Under the pieces are notes generated by a model that was given only the letters and a program-made list of their open reading frames with translations, did not search any database and was not told the origin of the DNA. A DNA stretch of 17,469 nt, from assembly GCA_052143095.1 (NCBI GenBank), contig JBKQTR010000091.1:1-17469 (forward strand), given 5' to 3'. A program made the translations under genes and the position numbers. Positions 1 through 6,432 of the stretch are shown piece after piece; position 1 is the stretch's first letter; the number at the start of each line of letters is the position of its first letter. Source of the DNA: DAHUYF01 sp052143095. GTDB taxonomy: Bacteria > Pseudomonadota > Alphaproteobacteria > ATCC43930 > CGMCC-115725.

Positions 1-62
1 CCTCGCGAGCGTCGCTACCCCCGGCACGTCGCTCCCCACTCGTCGGGGTAACACCGGGGTAG

Positions 63-306
63 CGCCCGTGCAGTGATGACACCACCTTTGCGCCGTTCGG
101 AGATCCTAGCGCGGCGACCATATCCGCGGCGACGGTCGACTGCATGTTGATACTCTTTTTGGCCCAGCAATGGGCGGACCGTAGCGAGCGCCAGGCGCAG
201 AAGCTGCGCCCCCCGCGGGCGCACTACTGAGGGACAGACCGCGACCTCGCCCGGCGGCGAGACGTGGGTCGTGCAGGGCGGCCAGTGGGTGCTGCAGCAG
301 CAATAG
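63..306 (+). pseudogene. Possible broken small gene, two reading frames
   Basis: Not recognised. One plus-strand frame is open from 63 to the TGA at 228-230 and has protein-like composition: a hydrophobic stretch CMLILFLAQQW, then a polar segment ADRSERQAQKL. A second frame, open to the TAG at 304-306, ends in GGETWVVQGGQWVLQQQ, which also looks coding. The two would join by a single-base shift near 200-220. No start codon with a good ribosome binding site is visible; the only ATG in the first frame is at 144. The simplest reading is a degenerate or mis-sequenced small protein, but chance open frames in GC-rich DNA are possible. Bases 1-62 show nothing I can support. Confidence 0.25.
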
Positions 307-345
307 CGCCGGGCTCGGCCTAGCGGTTCAGCGGCGGGTCGGCAC

Positions 346-585
346 TCACAAGCCGTAATTTCCTGTGCCCGGGATCGGCGTGCCGTAGATCGGATCGACC
401 GGTCGGCCAGTCCCGTCCCGCGGCGTATCGGGCCCATACAAGGGATGCGCGTCGTGGCAGCCGCCGAGCAGCAGCGACATGACGGCGGCGAGGACGATCA
501 GCGTCGCGGCGGCAACCGTCGGCCGTCGGCCTGGAGGCCGCGATGCCGTGTCGGACGCTTCGAGCAATCTTGACACGGCTTTCAC
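346..585 (-). CDS. Small putative lipoprotein (79 aa)
   Basis: The protein has a basic N-terminus, a hydrophobic run (about residues 24-40, AAATLIVLAAVMSLLL) and a lipobox-like LGGC with the cysteine at residue 43. A mature part of about 36 residues rich in Gly, Pro and Tyr follows and ends in GTGNYGL. This is the layout of a small lipoprotein exported by Sec and lipidated at the cysteine. The GTG at 585 is the only start that gives a complete signal, but it has no clear Shine-Dalgarno, so the start is uncertain and the N-region is longer than usual. Residue -2 is Gly, slightly atypical. It is the most distal gene of the leftward small-gene set. Function unknown; a phage lysis (spanin-like) role is possible but unsupported. 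Confidence 0.55.
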   Translation of the reverse strand: MKAVSRLLEASDTASRPPGRRPTVAAATLIVLAAVMSLLLGGCHDAHPLYGPDTPRDGTGRPVDPIYGTPIPGTGNYGL

Positions 586-617
586 GCTAGCGCGCCCCGA
601 GGTGGGCAGCCACCCCG

Positions 618-646
618 TTCCGACCGGGCGGCTTCCGGGCTACTAT
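618..646 (+). promoter_or_regulatory. Possible sigma-70 promoter for the 670 gene
   Basis: TTCCGA (618-623) and TACTAT (641-646) are separated by exactly 17 bases and lie just upstream of a GAAGGAG Shine-Dalgarno and the ATG at 670. The -35 is weak; the -10 matches the consensus at four of six positions. Confidence 0.3.
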
Positions 647-669
647 GCTCCGGCGAAGGAGCTCGCCAT

Positions 670-941
670 ATGGTGAAGCTATTTAGGCACCGCCAACCGG
701 AAGGGGCAGACACGGTTAAGCTTCACGTGTCGCTGTCGCAGCCCAGCACGAGAGAGATAGTCGGCCTCCCCGGCAGCGGGCTCCACTACATCACGCCGAT
801 CAAGCCCCACGCCACGGCACCCGTGCCACACCCCGGCACGCCGCAGCTCCTGTCGCGGGCGCTCACCGGGAGGCATCCGAACTCGCCGCCGACTTGTCGC
901 CGCTCCAGCAGGCCGCTCCTAAGCCGCGTCCGGTCGATTGA
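670..941 (+). pseudogene. Small protein gene, apparently frameshifted
   Basis: The ATG at 670 is preceded by GAAGGAG with about 8 bases of spacing, so a real start is likely. The first ~45 residues (MVKLFRHRQPEGADTVKLHV and onward) look coding. Past about 800-870 this frame turns Arg/Ser/Pro-rich and would run to 1122 into the end of the opposite-strand gene. Another frame of the same strand ends sensibly at the TGA at 939-941 with EASELAADLSPLQQAAPKP just before it. A one-base indel, for example in the GGG run at 868-870, would join them into a protein of about 90 aa. No family recognised. Either a decayed gene or a sequencing indel; alternatively only the N-terminal frame is real. Confidence 0.4.
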
Positions 942-971
942 CAGCGGAGCCGGAACGCCGCCCGCACGAGG

Positions 972-1689
972 TCACGGCTCCCCAACGGCTCCGGGATTGG
1001 GCGGAAGCTCCGCCCACGGCTTCCACAAGCCACACCGCCAGTCGCCGCGGCGGCACCACGCGATGAACAGCGTCTTGCCCGGTGCTCGCCACCCTGGCTC
1101 GTCGAGGATGATCCGGTATTGAAGACCGCGGTTGCGATCTGCGGCGTTCATCCGCTCGCGGTCGTCATCGGTGAATTTGCTCAAAAGCGGCTGAACGACC
1201 CAAACAAAGGGGGAACCCTGGAAGGCGAAGAGCTCGCCTGGCCCGTGGCTGCCCGGCAGTGAACCGCTGTCGTCGCCCGGGGGTCTCGGGACCACCGGAG
1301 GCATCGCGCCGGACAGCAGAGCGCGCCGCCCATGGCCGCCGGGCAGCTCGAGGAAGCCGTGGCGCTGCGCCCGAGCGCGGCGGGAACGCCAAGGCCGTCT
1401 CCCAAACGCACCAGCGACGGTGGGTGGCAGCGTCCATCTCCTCCTTATGCGCGCGTTCGTCGGCGAGCGTCATGCCGCCGTATTTGCGGTGGTAATCGTC
1501 CCGCATCGCCTTCTCCGTCTCGAGCAGCGCGACAAGCTCGGGCGTCGGTGGAACCACGGGGATGGCAGGTGCAGCCTGAGCCGATGCGGAGGTGAACGCG
1601 GATAGCGTCGCGACCGCAACGGCAGCGGTGGTGACGGTGGCGCCCGTGAGGAGCGCGCGTCGGTCGATCTGCTGTTTGGTGGTGCTCAT
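972..1689 (-). pseudogene. Tat-signal secreted protein, likely frameshifted
   Basis: The start at 1689 is secure: AAGGAG stands 7 bases before the ATG. The N-terminus MSTTKQQIDRRALLTGATV has a twin-arginine motif, followed by a hydrophobic stretch and an Ala-rich cleavage region (SASAQAAPA near residues 35-43), so a folded export substrate is likely. After about residue 110 (ALAFPPRSGAAPR) the frame becomes Arg/Ala-rich and stops at 1165. A second frame on the same strand, open from about 1420 to the stop at 972, looks clearly coding (SPFVWVVQPLLSKF, GLQYRIILDEPGW, LFIAWCRRGDWRCGLWKPW) but its only ATG (1304) lacks a ribosome binding site. A one-base shift around 1340-1420 would give one protein of about 238 aa. 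Two overlapping genes are the alternative. Function unknown. Confidence 0.5.
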
Positions 1690-1720
1690 GTGATGCTCCT
1701 TAGGTGACAGGGTCGTTCTG

Positions 1721-1743
1721 CCGGCTTGCCGGCCGGCGCGGGT
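1721..1743 (-). promoter_or_regulatory. Leader hairpin, copy 1
   Basis: A GC-rich inverted repeat (GCCGGC arms) lies 31 bases upstream of the ATG at 1689. It aligns almost base for base with the element at 2170-2193. After it, both leaders share further similarity (ACC-CTGTC-CCTA, then the Shine-Dalgarno). It may be an RNA hairpin acting on translation or transcription, or the remains of a short upstream reading frame. Confidence 0.5.
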
Positions 1744-1789
1744 ATTGCGCTCGCTCTGGCGCCTGCAGGAGGGGGAGCGAAGCTCTCCG

Positions 1790-2137
1790 TCAGGCAGCTT
1801 TGCGGCTGCCGGCCGGTAGCCGATCGACCAGGGCGAGAATCTGGCGTATCGCAGGCGCATCGCCCTCTCCGGTCCCGCTCTCGATACCAAGTGCCGGATC
1901 TGCCAGCAGGCGCAGCTTCACCACAGCGCCGGCGAGCGAGCGCGGAACCGTGACGAGAATCCGTTCGACGAGCCGGTCACACTTCCGAAACGCGGCTTCC
2001 TTCTCCCGGCCGTCCGGCATCTTCTTGATTGCCGCGCGGAGCCGGCCGAGCGTTTCACCGGCTTCGATCAAAGGCGCGTCTGCTCGCGGCGAGAGGACGC
2101 GGCGCCGATCGATATTCTGATTGTCAGCCTTGCTCAT
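1790..2137 (-). CDS. Hypothetical 115-aa protein
   Basis: Not recognised. The start at 2137 is chosen because GGAGG stands 6 bases upstream; a longer frame to 2167 has no such signal and overlaps the leader hairpin. The protein is charged and predicted helical with no signal peptide or membrane segment: a short N-terminal tail (MSKADNQNIDRRRVLSPRAD), a helical region around TLGRLRAAIKKMPDGREKEA, then VKLRLLADPALGIESG and a C-terminal helix ending DRLPAGSRKAA. It sits between two genes of the same strand, with gaps of about 100 bases each holding the paired leader hairpins. It is probably an accessory cytoplasmic protein of the phage-like element. Confidence 0.65.
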   Translation of the reverse strand: MSKADNQNIDRRRVLSPRADAPLIEAGETLGRLRAAIKKMPDGREKEAAFRKCDRLVERILVTVPRSLAGAVVKLRLLADPALGIESGTGEGDAPAIRQILALVDRLPAGSRKAA

Positions 2138-2169
2138 ATCGAACCTCCATAGGACTGGGTGTTGCATGT

Positions 2170-2193
2170 CCGGCTTGACCAGCCGGCGCGGGT
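2170..2193 (-). promoter_or_regulatory. Leader hairpin, copy 2
   Basis: Inverted repeat with arms CCGGCT/AGCCGG around a 5-base loop, 32 bases upstream of the ATG at 2137. It is 24 bases long and nearly identical to the 23-base element at 1721-1743, with differences concentrated in the loop side of the stem. On the minus strand it can also be read as part of a short frame (TRAGWSSRTCNTQSYGGSI) that ends in an ATGA overlap with the 2137 start and has AGGAGG at its head, so a leader peptide is an alternative. Confidence 0.5.
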
Positions 2194-2239
2194 TCTGTTC
2201 ACCACCTCCTTCCCGTCTGAGATGAAATGGGCCGGCCGC

Positions 2240-2332
2240 TCACGGCCAGCCTCCGACGACGGAGAGCGCGATGAGCGCTAGCACCACCGCGGCAGAGGCA
2301 GCGATAAGTCGGTCGAGGAAGCGGGTCACCAT
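2240..2332 (-). CDS. 30-aa single-pass membrane peptide
   Basis: A tiny gene of 30 codons. The product MVTRFLDRLIAAS continues as AVVLALIALSVVGGWP: a short amphipathic N-terminus with one Asp and two Arg, then one hydrophobic transmembrane segment to the end. GAGGCGGTG precedes the ATG with suitable spacing, and the start lies 19 bases after the stop of the upstream gene (2352), so the two are probably co-transcribed and perhaps coupled. The same frame extends upstream to 2452 without a start signal, and that part is a shadow of the neighbouring gene. Function unknown; the size and layout fit a small regulatory or holin-like membrane peptide, which is inference. Confidence 0.5.
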   Translation of the reverse strand: MVTRFLDRLIAASAAVVLALIALSVVGGWP

Positions 2333-2351
2333 CACCGCCTCGCGGCCTTGG

Positions 2352-2693
2352 CTAGGCCGCTCGCTTGGCTCCGGTGCGGGCCGAGACGCGCACCGTCGTG
2401 ACCGCCGACACCTTGCTGCGGGCGAGGGTCCAAAGCTCGCCCATGTCCTCACGAACGCGCTGAGTGTCGAGGGTCCAGCGCGTCCCCTCGCTCACGGTGG
2501 CGCGGAAGAGCGCGCCCTCGGCCTCGGTTACACCGCGGGCGACCAGCTCTGCCTTGAGCGTGTCCTCGCGGGACTTGATCTCGGCCGCCTCGGCCTTCAC
2601 ATGGCCGAGCTGATCGACGACTTCGTCGAGCGCGAGGTTGTGCAGGGGAGAAACAAGCGCAATTGGGGTATGATCGGCGCCAGCCTTGGGCAT
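2352..2693 (-). CDS. Phage-type hypothetical protein (113 aa)
   Basis: The N-terminal half is a predicted coiled coil (DEVVDQLGHVKAEAAEIKSR then EDTLKAELVARG). It is followed by a beta-type segment (EAEGALFRATVSEGTRWTLD) and a basic tail (TTVRVSARTGAKRAA). I associate the arrangement 'helix, A-L-xx-G, EG-LFR-TVS, R-TLD' with small uncharacterised proteins of alphaproteobacterial prophages; this is family memory, not a search. The start at 2693 has AAGGAG 7 bases upstream and lies about 70 bases after the leftward promoter at 2773-2801. It is the first gene of the leftward set, divergent from the repressor gene, and so is probably an early gene under repressor control. Confidence 0.7.
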   Translation of the reverse strand: MPKAGADHTPIALVSPLHNLALDEVVDQLGHVKAEAAEIKSREDTLKAELVARGVTEAEGALFRATVSEGTRWTLDTQRVREDMGELWTLARSKVSAVTTVRVSARTGAKRAA

Positions 2694-2753
2694 GGGTCAA
2701 CTCCTTGCCTGGGGTTAGGCCGGGTCGGGTGTTGAAGCACTCGGCTCGGCCGC

Positions 2754-2782
2754 TTGTCAAAACGACAGACCTAGATTATTCT
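2754..2782 (+). promoter_or_regulatory. Rightward promoter of the repressor operon
   Basis: TTGTCA (2754-2759), a spacer of 17, and TATTCT (2777-2782) give a start near 2789 and a 5' leader of about 29 bases before the ATG at 2818. The leader ends in AAAGATTGGTCT, a weak ribosome binding site, which fits low repressor expression. Confidence 0.5.
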
Positions 2783-2801
2783 GACTGACATAGAACGTCA
2801 A
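2773..2801 (-). promoter_or_regulatory. Leftward sigma-70-type promoter
   Basis: On the minus strand TTGACG (2801-2796) and TAATCT (2778-2773) are separated by 17 bases, giving a start near 2766, upstream of the gene at 2693. Its -10 overlaps the -10 of the rightward promoter, so the two should exclude each other. TGAC/GTCA inverted arms (2786-2789 and 2797-2800) cover its -35 and are a candidate operator. Confidence 0.6.
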
Positions 2802-2817
2802 TCATAAAGATTGGTCT

Positions 2818-3081
2818 ATGCGACGGGACCTTTCACGAGAGCAATGCCGGGCTGGCCGGGCGCTGTTGGACTGGAGCCAGGCCAAGCTTGCCGACGCAGC
2901 CAACATCGCGCGACAAACGGTCGTGGATTTCGAGCGCGGGGCTCGAACGCCTTACCCGAACAACCTTGATGCCATCGGATTGGCGCTCGAAGCTGCCGGC
3001 GTCCTCTTCGTCAGTGATGGCGAGGCAAGCCAGAGCGGCGGCCCCGGCGTGCGACTGGCGAAGCGGAAGCGGAAGCGATGA
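2818..3081 (+). CDS. XRE/Cro-family transcriptional regulator
   Basis: An 87-aa helix-turn-helix repressor. The core QCRAGRALLDWSQAKLADAA (residues 9-28), NIARQTVVDFERG and TPYPNNLDAIGLALEAAGV is the classic XRE fold: helix 2 near 20-27, recognition helix near 31-40. After the domain come VLFVSDG and GGPGVRLAKRKRKR, the usual ending of this very common alphaproteobacterial subgroup. It probably binds as a dimer in the overlapping divergent promoters just upstream, repressing the leftward genes and itself; the TGAC/GTCA arms at 2786-2800 are a candidate site. Its stop overlaps the next start (ATGA at 3078), so it heads an operon with the GIY-YIG-like and XerC genes. It probably acts as the element's immunity or lysogeny-type switch. 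Confidence 0.88.
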   Translation: MRRDLSREQCRAGRALLDWSQAKLADAANIARQTVVDFERGARTPYPNNLDAIGLALEAAGVLFVSDGEASQSGGPGVRLAKRKRKR

Positions 3082-3596
3082 AGCCGCGCGCGCGCCGGAC
3101 AGACGCGTTGATCCTCTGCATCATTTGCCCCGTCGGTGCTACCGGTCCCGTCTATCTCGGCGCCAGCAAGAATGCCGATCGTCGGCTCGAGCAGCTTGGG
3201 TCCGCCTCGCCGCAGGTTCTGGAACTCTTCTTTTGCCTGCGCACCAGCCGATCATTGGGCTTCCGCACGCTCGAGGTCGTGCGCCGGCGCCTCGCCGTGC
3301 ACGTATTTCACAACCGCTGGTATTCTCTGACGCCAGAGATGGCGGCGATGGCGCTCCTCGGCGCAGACAGGTTCGTTGCGGAGGAGCGCGCCGCGCGGCG
3401 CAAGGTAAAGCGGGAGCGCCAGCCACCGCGCAGGATGGCGCTGGCGATCGCGGCGCCGGTCGAGATCACGGATGACCAGGTTGAGCAACTCGCGCGGCTC
3501 GGCTATCGCATCAGGGAGATCGCCCACATGACGCCCGGCGAGGCAGCCACTACGATTGCCGCTGGAGCGAACGTCGCGCGCGCGACCGCGGCATAG
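3078..3596 (+). CDS. T5orf172/MUG113-type GIY-YIG-like protein
   Basis: 172 aa. Residues 11-90 resemble the T5orf172/MUG113 branch of the GIY-YIG nuclease superfamily: a first strand pair (LILCIICP, GPVYLGASKN), the Arg-rich helix NADRRLEQLGSASPQVLEL, a second helix with a glutamate (TLEVVRRRLA, E66) and HNRWYSLTPEM. The canonical first tyrosine motif is weak, so nuclease activity is doubtful and a DNA-binding role is equally possible. A basic linker (about 105-120) leads to a C-terminal tail, residues 130-163, with LGYR at 141-144 and EIA at 147-149. It closely matches the C-terminus of the replicative ATPase at 12612-14429. The gene overlaps the repressor stop by 4 bases. The function in the element is unknown. 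Confidence 0.65.
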   Translation: MKPRARRTDALILCIICPVGATGPVYLGASKNADRRLEQLGSASPQVLELFFCLRTSRSLGFRTLEVVRRRLAVHVFHNRWYSLTPEMAAMALLGADRFVAEERAARRKVKRERQPPRRMALAIAAPVEITDDQVEQLARLGYRIREIAHMTPGEAATTIAAGANVARATAA

Positions 3597-3606
3597 GACA
3601 CATGCC

Positions 3607-4998
3607 ATGGTAGGGACGACCGACGAAGCACTCAAAGCGATGCGCCGGCGGCAGCAGAAGCCGCTCACGGAGCTCGATCGGGACATCATCGGGCGCAGTT
3701 CCCTGCGGTTGCCGATCCGGCTCCGCGCTGATCCTGAGAGCCTGCGCCGGACGGCCGAGCAGATACGCGGCTGCGTAATCTGCATCGAGCAGATCATGGA
3801 GCGCGAGGATCTCTCGGAACGGTCCAAGCTGCTGGAGGCGCGCTTGGCCCTCACAATCCTTCGCGACCAATACGAGAGCGAGTGGAAACCTCCGTCGCCG
3901 AAGCACAAGCTACACGGCGCCCCAGCCGTTGAGCTGCCGCCTCGCGTTGCGAGGCGACGCGCGGTCGAGCGTCCGGCTGCGATCCGGCTGGAGGAGTTCC
4001 AGGCGGCGCCGGACCTTCGCGACTCCATTGAGGTCTGGCATCGCTGGCTTTCGACTGAGCGGCGCTTCTCCGCACACTCGGTCGGGGCTTACGGGCGCGA
4101 TCTCGCCGCCTTCCTTCGCTTCCTAGCCGAGCGCCGCGGCGGGGCGCCAAGCGTGGCCGATCTCGAGGCGCTCGCGCCGGGCGACTTCCGCGCCTACCTC
4201 GCGGGCCGCGCTGCCGCCAAGACCAAGCCAGCCTCGATCGCGCGCGGCATGTCGGTGGTGCGCGGCTTCTTCCGCTTCCTAAACCGTCGCGGGCTCGCCC
4301 ACAACGCCGTCCTCGCGGCGGTGCGGACGCCAAAGGTGCCGAGAGTTTTGCCCAGGCCGCTCAGCATCGACGATGTCGACGCTCTGCTGGCGGCCGCCGC
4401 GGTCGAAGGCGAGCGGACGCCATGGCGGGCTAAGCGGGATGTCGCGCTGGTGATGCTGCTCTACGGCTGCGGCCTCCGGATCTCCGAGGCGCTCGCCTTG
4501 ACGCAGGCCGGGGCGCCGGTCGAACCGAAAACTCTGCGGATCAGCGGCAAGGGCGCGAAGGAGCGCGACGTGCCGGTGCTGCCCGCAGTCGCGGAGGCGG
4601 TGCGCAATTATCTTGCGGTCTTTCCCTTCCCGCTCACGCCCACGGGACCGCTGTTCGTCGGCTTCTATGGCGCGAGGCTCCAGGCACGCAGTGTTCAGAA
4701 AACCATGGCTCGGCTGCGCGCCAAGCTCGGCCTTCCCGAGAAGGCGACGCCGCATGCGCTGCGCCACAGCTTCGCCACGCACCTGCTTGATGCCAGCGGC
4801 GATCTGCGCGCCGTTCAGGAATTGCTCGGGCATTCCAGCGTCTCCACGACCCAGCGCTACACCGCGGTGGCGCCGGCCAAGCTCATCGAGGTTTATGACC
4901 GGGCTCACCCTCGCGCTAAATTACCTGCCGGCAGTGCTCCGCCGGCTGAGCCGGCGCCACGTGGTGAGACCGTCGGCGCGGAGCCCGAGGGAGGTTAG
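3607..4998 (+). CDS. xerC: XerC-type tyrosine recombinase with extra N-terminal domain
   Basis: 463 aa from the ATG at 3607, chosen because AGGA stands about 7 bases upstream; an in-frame start at 3556 would overlap the previous gene. Residues from about 120 are a full XerC: the core-binding domain (LRDSIEVWHRWLSTERRFSA and YGRDLAAFLRFLAERRG) and the catalytic domain with R291 (GLRISEAL), K315 (GKGAKERDVP), H383-x-x-R386 (HALRHSFATH), H409 (LGHSS) and nucleophile Y418. XerC normally has about 300 residues; here ~120 extra residues precede it, helical and charged (SLRRTAEQIRGCVICIEQIM, then SERSKLLEARLAL), ending in a Pro/Arg-rich linker. The catalytic set is complete, so the enzyme is probably active. 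It lies in the repressor operon, 2 bases before the next gene, and no host xerC neighbours are visible. It may be an element recombinase or a captured host gene. Confidence 0.85.
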   Translation: MVGTTDEALKAMRRRQQKPLTELDRDIIGRSSLRLPIRLRADPESLRRTAEQIRGCVICIEQIMEREDLSERSKLLEARLALTILRDQYESEWKPPSPKHKLHGAPAVELPPRVARRRAVERPAAIRLEEFQAAPDLRDSIEVWHRWLSTERRFSAHSVGAYGRDLAAFLRFLAERRGGAPSVADLEALAPGDFRAYLAGRAAAKTKPASIARGMSVVRGFFRFLNRRGLAHNAVLAAVRTPKVPRVLPRPLSIDDVDALLAAAAVEGERTPWRAKRDVALVMLLYGCGLRISEALALTQAGAPVEPKTLRISGKGAKERDVPVLPAVAEAVRNYLAVFPFPLTPTGPLFVGFYGARLQARSVQKTMARLRAKLGLPEKATPHALRHSFATHLLDASGDLRAVQELLGHSSVSTTQRYTAVAPAKLIEVYDRAHPRAKLPAGSAPPAEPAPRGETVGAEPEGG

Positions 4999-5000
4999 GC

Positions 5001-5501
5001 ATGGTCGATGATTTTCTGCCCTCTGCGGAAGAAATCGAGCGCGCCATGCGCGAGGGAGACGAAGAGGAGCACCGCGTCGACAGGGGCAAGACGGACGAGG
5101 CCTACCGCTTCCGAAGCCATGGCCCATGGTTCTCCAGCCCCGAATACAGCGTGTTGATCGAGCGCGCCGGCGACCGTGCTACCCTCACGGCGAGATCGCG
5201 CGTCGGCTTGGCAGAGCACAAGATGATCGAGCCCCTTACGACCGACGAATGGGATCGCCTCATCTGGGCGCTGGACGGCGCGGATTTCTTTGCCATGCCC
5301 GACTGTGACCCCCGCATGGGTCTCGACGGTTGGACGTGGACGATCGAGGGTCGCCGCGACGGCCGCTATCGCTCGGTCACGCGTTGGTGCTCGGCGCGAG
5401 GGGAGCCGTTCCACGACCTCGGCCTCGTCTTCCTCGAACTCGCCGGGTTCGGCAAGCCAGCGCTGGCCGACGCGACCGATGATGGCGAACAGACGGGCTG
5501 A
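5001..5501 (+). CDS. Hypothetical acidic protein (166 aa)
   Basis: Not assigned to a named family. It starts 2 bases after the recombinase stop with GGGAGG about 6 bases upstream, so it is co-transcribed and probably coupled. The N-terminus is acidic (SAEEIERAMREGDEEEHRVD). The core alternates strands and helices: TLTARSRVGLAEHKMIEPLT, EWDRLIWALDGADFFAMP, RMGLDGWTWTIEGRRDGRY and VTRWCSARGEPFHDLGLVFL. The Trp- and Gly-rich 'GLDGW-W-IEGRRDGRYR-VTRW' segment looks like a conserved motif of uncharacterised bacterial proteins. There is no signal peptide or membrane segment. It is cytoplasmic; its role is unknown. Confidence 0.75.
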   Translation: MVDDFLPSAEEIERAMREGDEEEHRVDRGKTDEAYRFRSHGPWFSSPEYSVLIERAGDRATLTARSRVGLAEHKMIEPLTTDEWDRLIWALDGADFFAMPDCDPRMGLDGWTWTIEGRRDGRYRSVTRWCSARGEPFHDLGLVFLELAGFGKPALADATDDGEQTG

Positions 5502-5566
5502 GTGATGGCGCGGCGAAGGCTTCACGCGTAATATCGCGCGGCGCGAGATAGCGCGGGAGCGAGATC

Positions 5567-6241
5567 ATGGCCGTTGACATAGTCGCTGCGGATCGTCCGA
5601 AATCTCGGCTACCAGCGGCATGCGCTGATGCCCCGTTGCCCCGAACCTATCTCGAAGCCAAGCTGGCGCTCGCAGCGCTCGAGCGCGTGGACGAAGCCGC
5701 GGCCTGGGCCGACAAAGCCGCGGCGCTTTCCAGTTACGCCAGGCAAGTGCGCGACCGTGAGCTCGAGGCGATGGCCCGCCGCATCCGAGCCCGTGCGATC
5801 CGACGCTGCGGGGAACTTCTGCGCCTCATCCCAGAGTGTCGGGGCCGGCGGCGCGACCTTCGGCCCGACCGCGCGGTGGGCGCTCGAACGCAGGCCGCCA
5901 CCGATGCGGGCCTGAGCGAATCCCAATACAAGCTGGCAATCCGCTTATCAAAAATTGAAGCCATTGAGTTTGAGGCGGCGATCGAGGCGCCCAACCCGCC
6001 CGGGTGTGCGCGGCTCGCCGGACGCGCTGCCCTTCGGCCGCCGCCTGTCAATGCCGATGCCGATGGAGGTTTCCAGCGCGCGCGAGGTTTCCTGAGTGCT
6101 TTGGTGGGCGTCTATAGGTCGGCACCGCCACGGGTCCGGCAGAAAATCCGCGATATGATCATGAGGGCGTTCGGTGGCGCAGACCCGGGCGATGACAGCC
6201 TCGATGTAAGGCTAAGGCCGTCGAGGAGCGGCGTTCAGTGA
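5567..6241 (+). CDS. Prophage-type uncharacterised protein (224 aa)
   Basis: The start has GGGAG about 7 bases upstream. The central part, YLEAKLALAALERVDEAAAW, then ADKAAALSSYARQVRDRELE and RRIRARAIRRCGELLRLI, followed by RTQAATDAGLSESQYKLAIR and IEAIEFEAAIEAPNPP, is a layout I recognise from widespread prophage and island proteins of Alphaproteobacteria and Actinobacteria ('DKAxALxxYAR...A..IRxRAxRRxGELL'). It is sometimes annotated as ParB-like or left as hypothetical; a DNA-binding role is inferred from the second half, which looks like a helix-turn-helix. The C-terminal ~60 residues (FLSALVGVYRSAPPRVRQKI) are not recognised. It is separated from the previous gene by 65 bases. Confidence 0.75.
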   Translation: MAVDIVAADRPKSRLPAACADAPLPRTYLEAKLALAALERVDEAAAWADKAAALSSYARQVRDRELEAMARRIRARAIRRCGELLRLIPECRGRRRDLRPDRAVGARTQAATDAGLSESQYKLAIRLSKIEAIEFEAAIEAPNPPGCARLAGRAALRPPPVNADADGGFQRARGFLSALVGVYRSAPPRVRQKIRDMIMRAFGGADPGDDSLDVRLRPSRSGVQ

Positions 6242-6327
6242 CACGCAACCGGCGCCAGCGGCCCGCGGTGCTCGACGTAGCAGCGCACAGACGCGCAACT
6301 GCCTCTGACCGCTACGGAGGTAGCGCC

Positions 6328-6388
6328 CGACCCCCGACTTGCGCGTGCACGCCCCCTCCCCGTTGAGGGCGCGGGCGTTTGAAGGCTT
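6328..6388 (+). repeat. 61-bp direct repeat, copy 1
   Basis: Bases 6328-6388 are identical to 7783-7843, and similarity extends 5 bases to the left with one mismatch. The unit contains a 10-bp palindrome GCGTGCACGC (6343-6352) and a hairpin with arms CCCTC/GAGGG (6354-6358, 6365-6369). It lies in the gap between two genes and is read here as an intergenic dispersed repeat, not as coding sequence. Confidence 0.85.
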
Positions 6389-6405
6389 GGGAGACGGGAG
6401 GCGCC

Positions 6406-6432
6406 ATGACTGGCGAACTGTTTATCGGATGA
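6406..6432 (+). CDS. Possible 8-codon minigene coupled to the next ORF
   Basis: ATG at 6406 has an excellent GGGAGG Shine-Dalgarno 5 bases upstream but encodes only MTGELFIG before TGA at 6430-6432. That stop overlaps the ATG at 6429 of the next frame (ATGATG), which has no ribosome binding site of its own. This is the layout of a translational leader that delivers ribosomes to the downstream start. A frameshift in a longer gene is the alternative. Confidence 0.35.
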   Translation: MTGELFIG

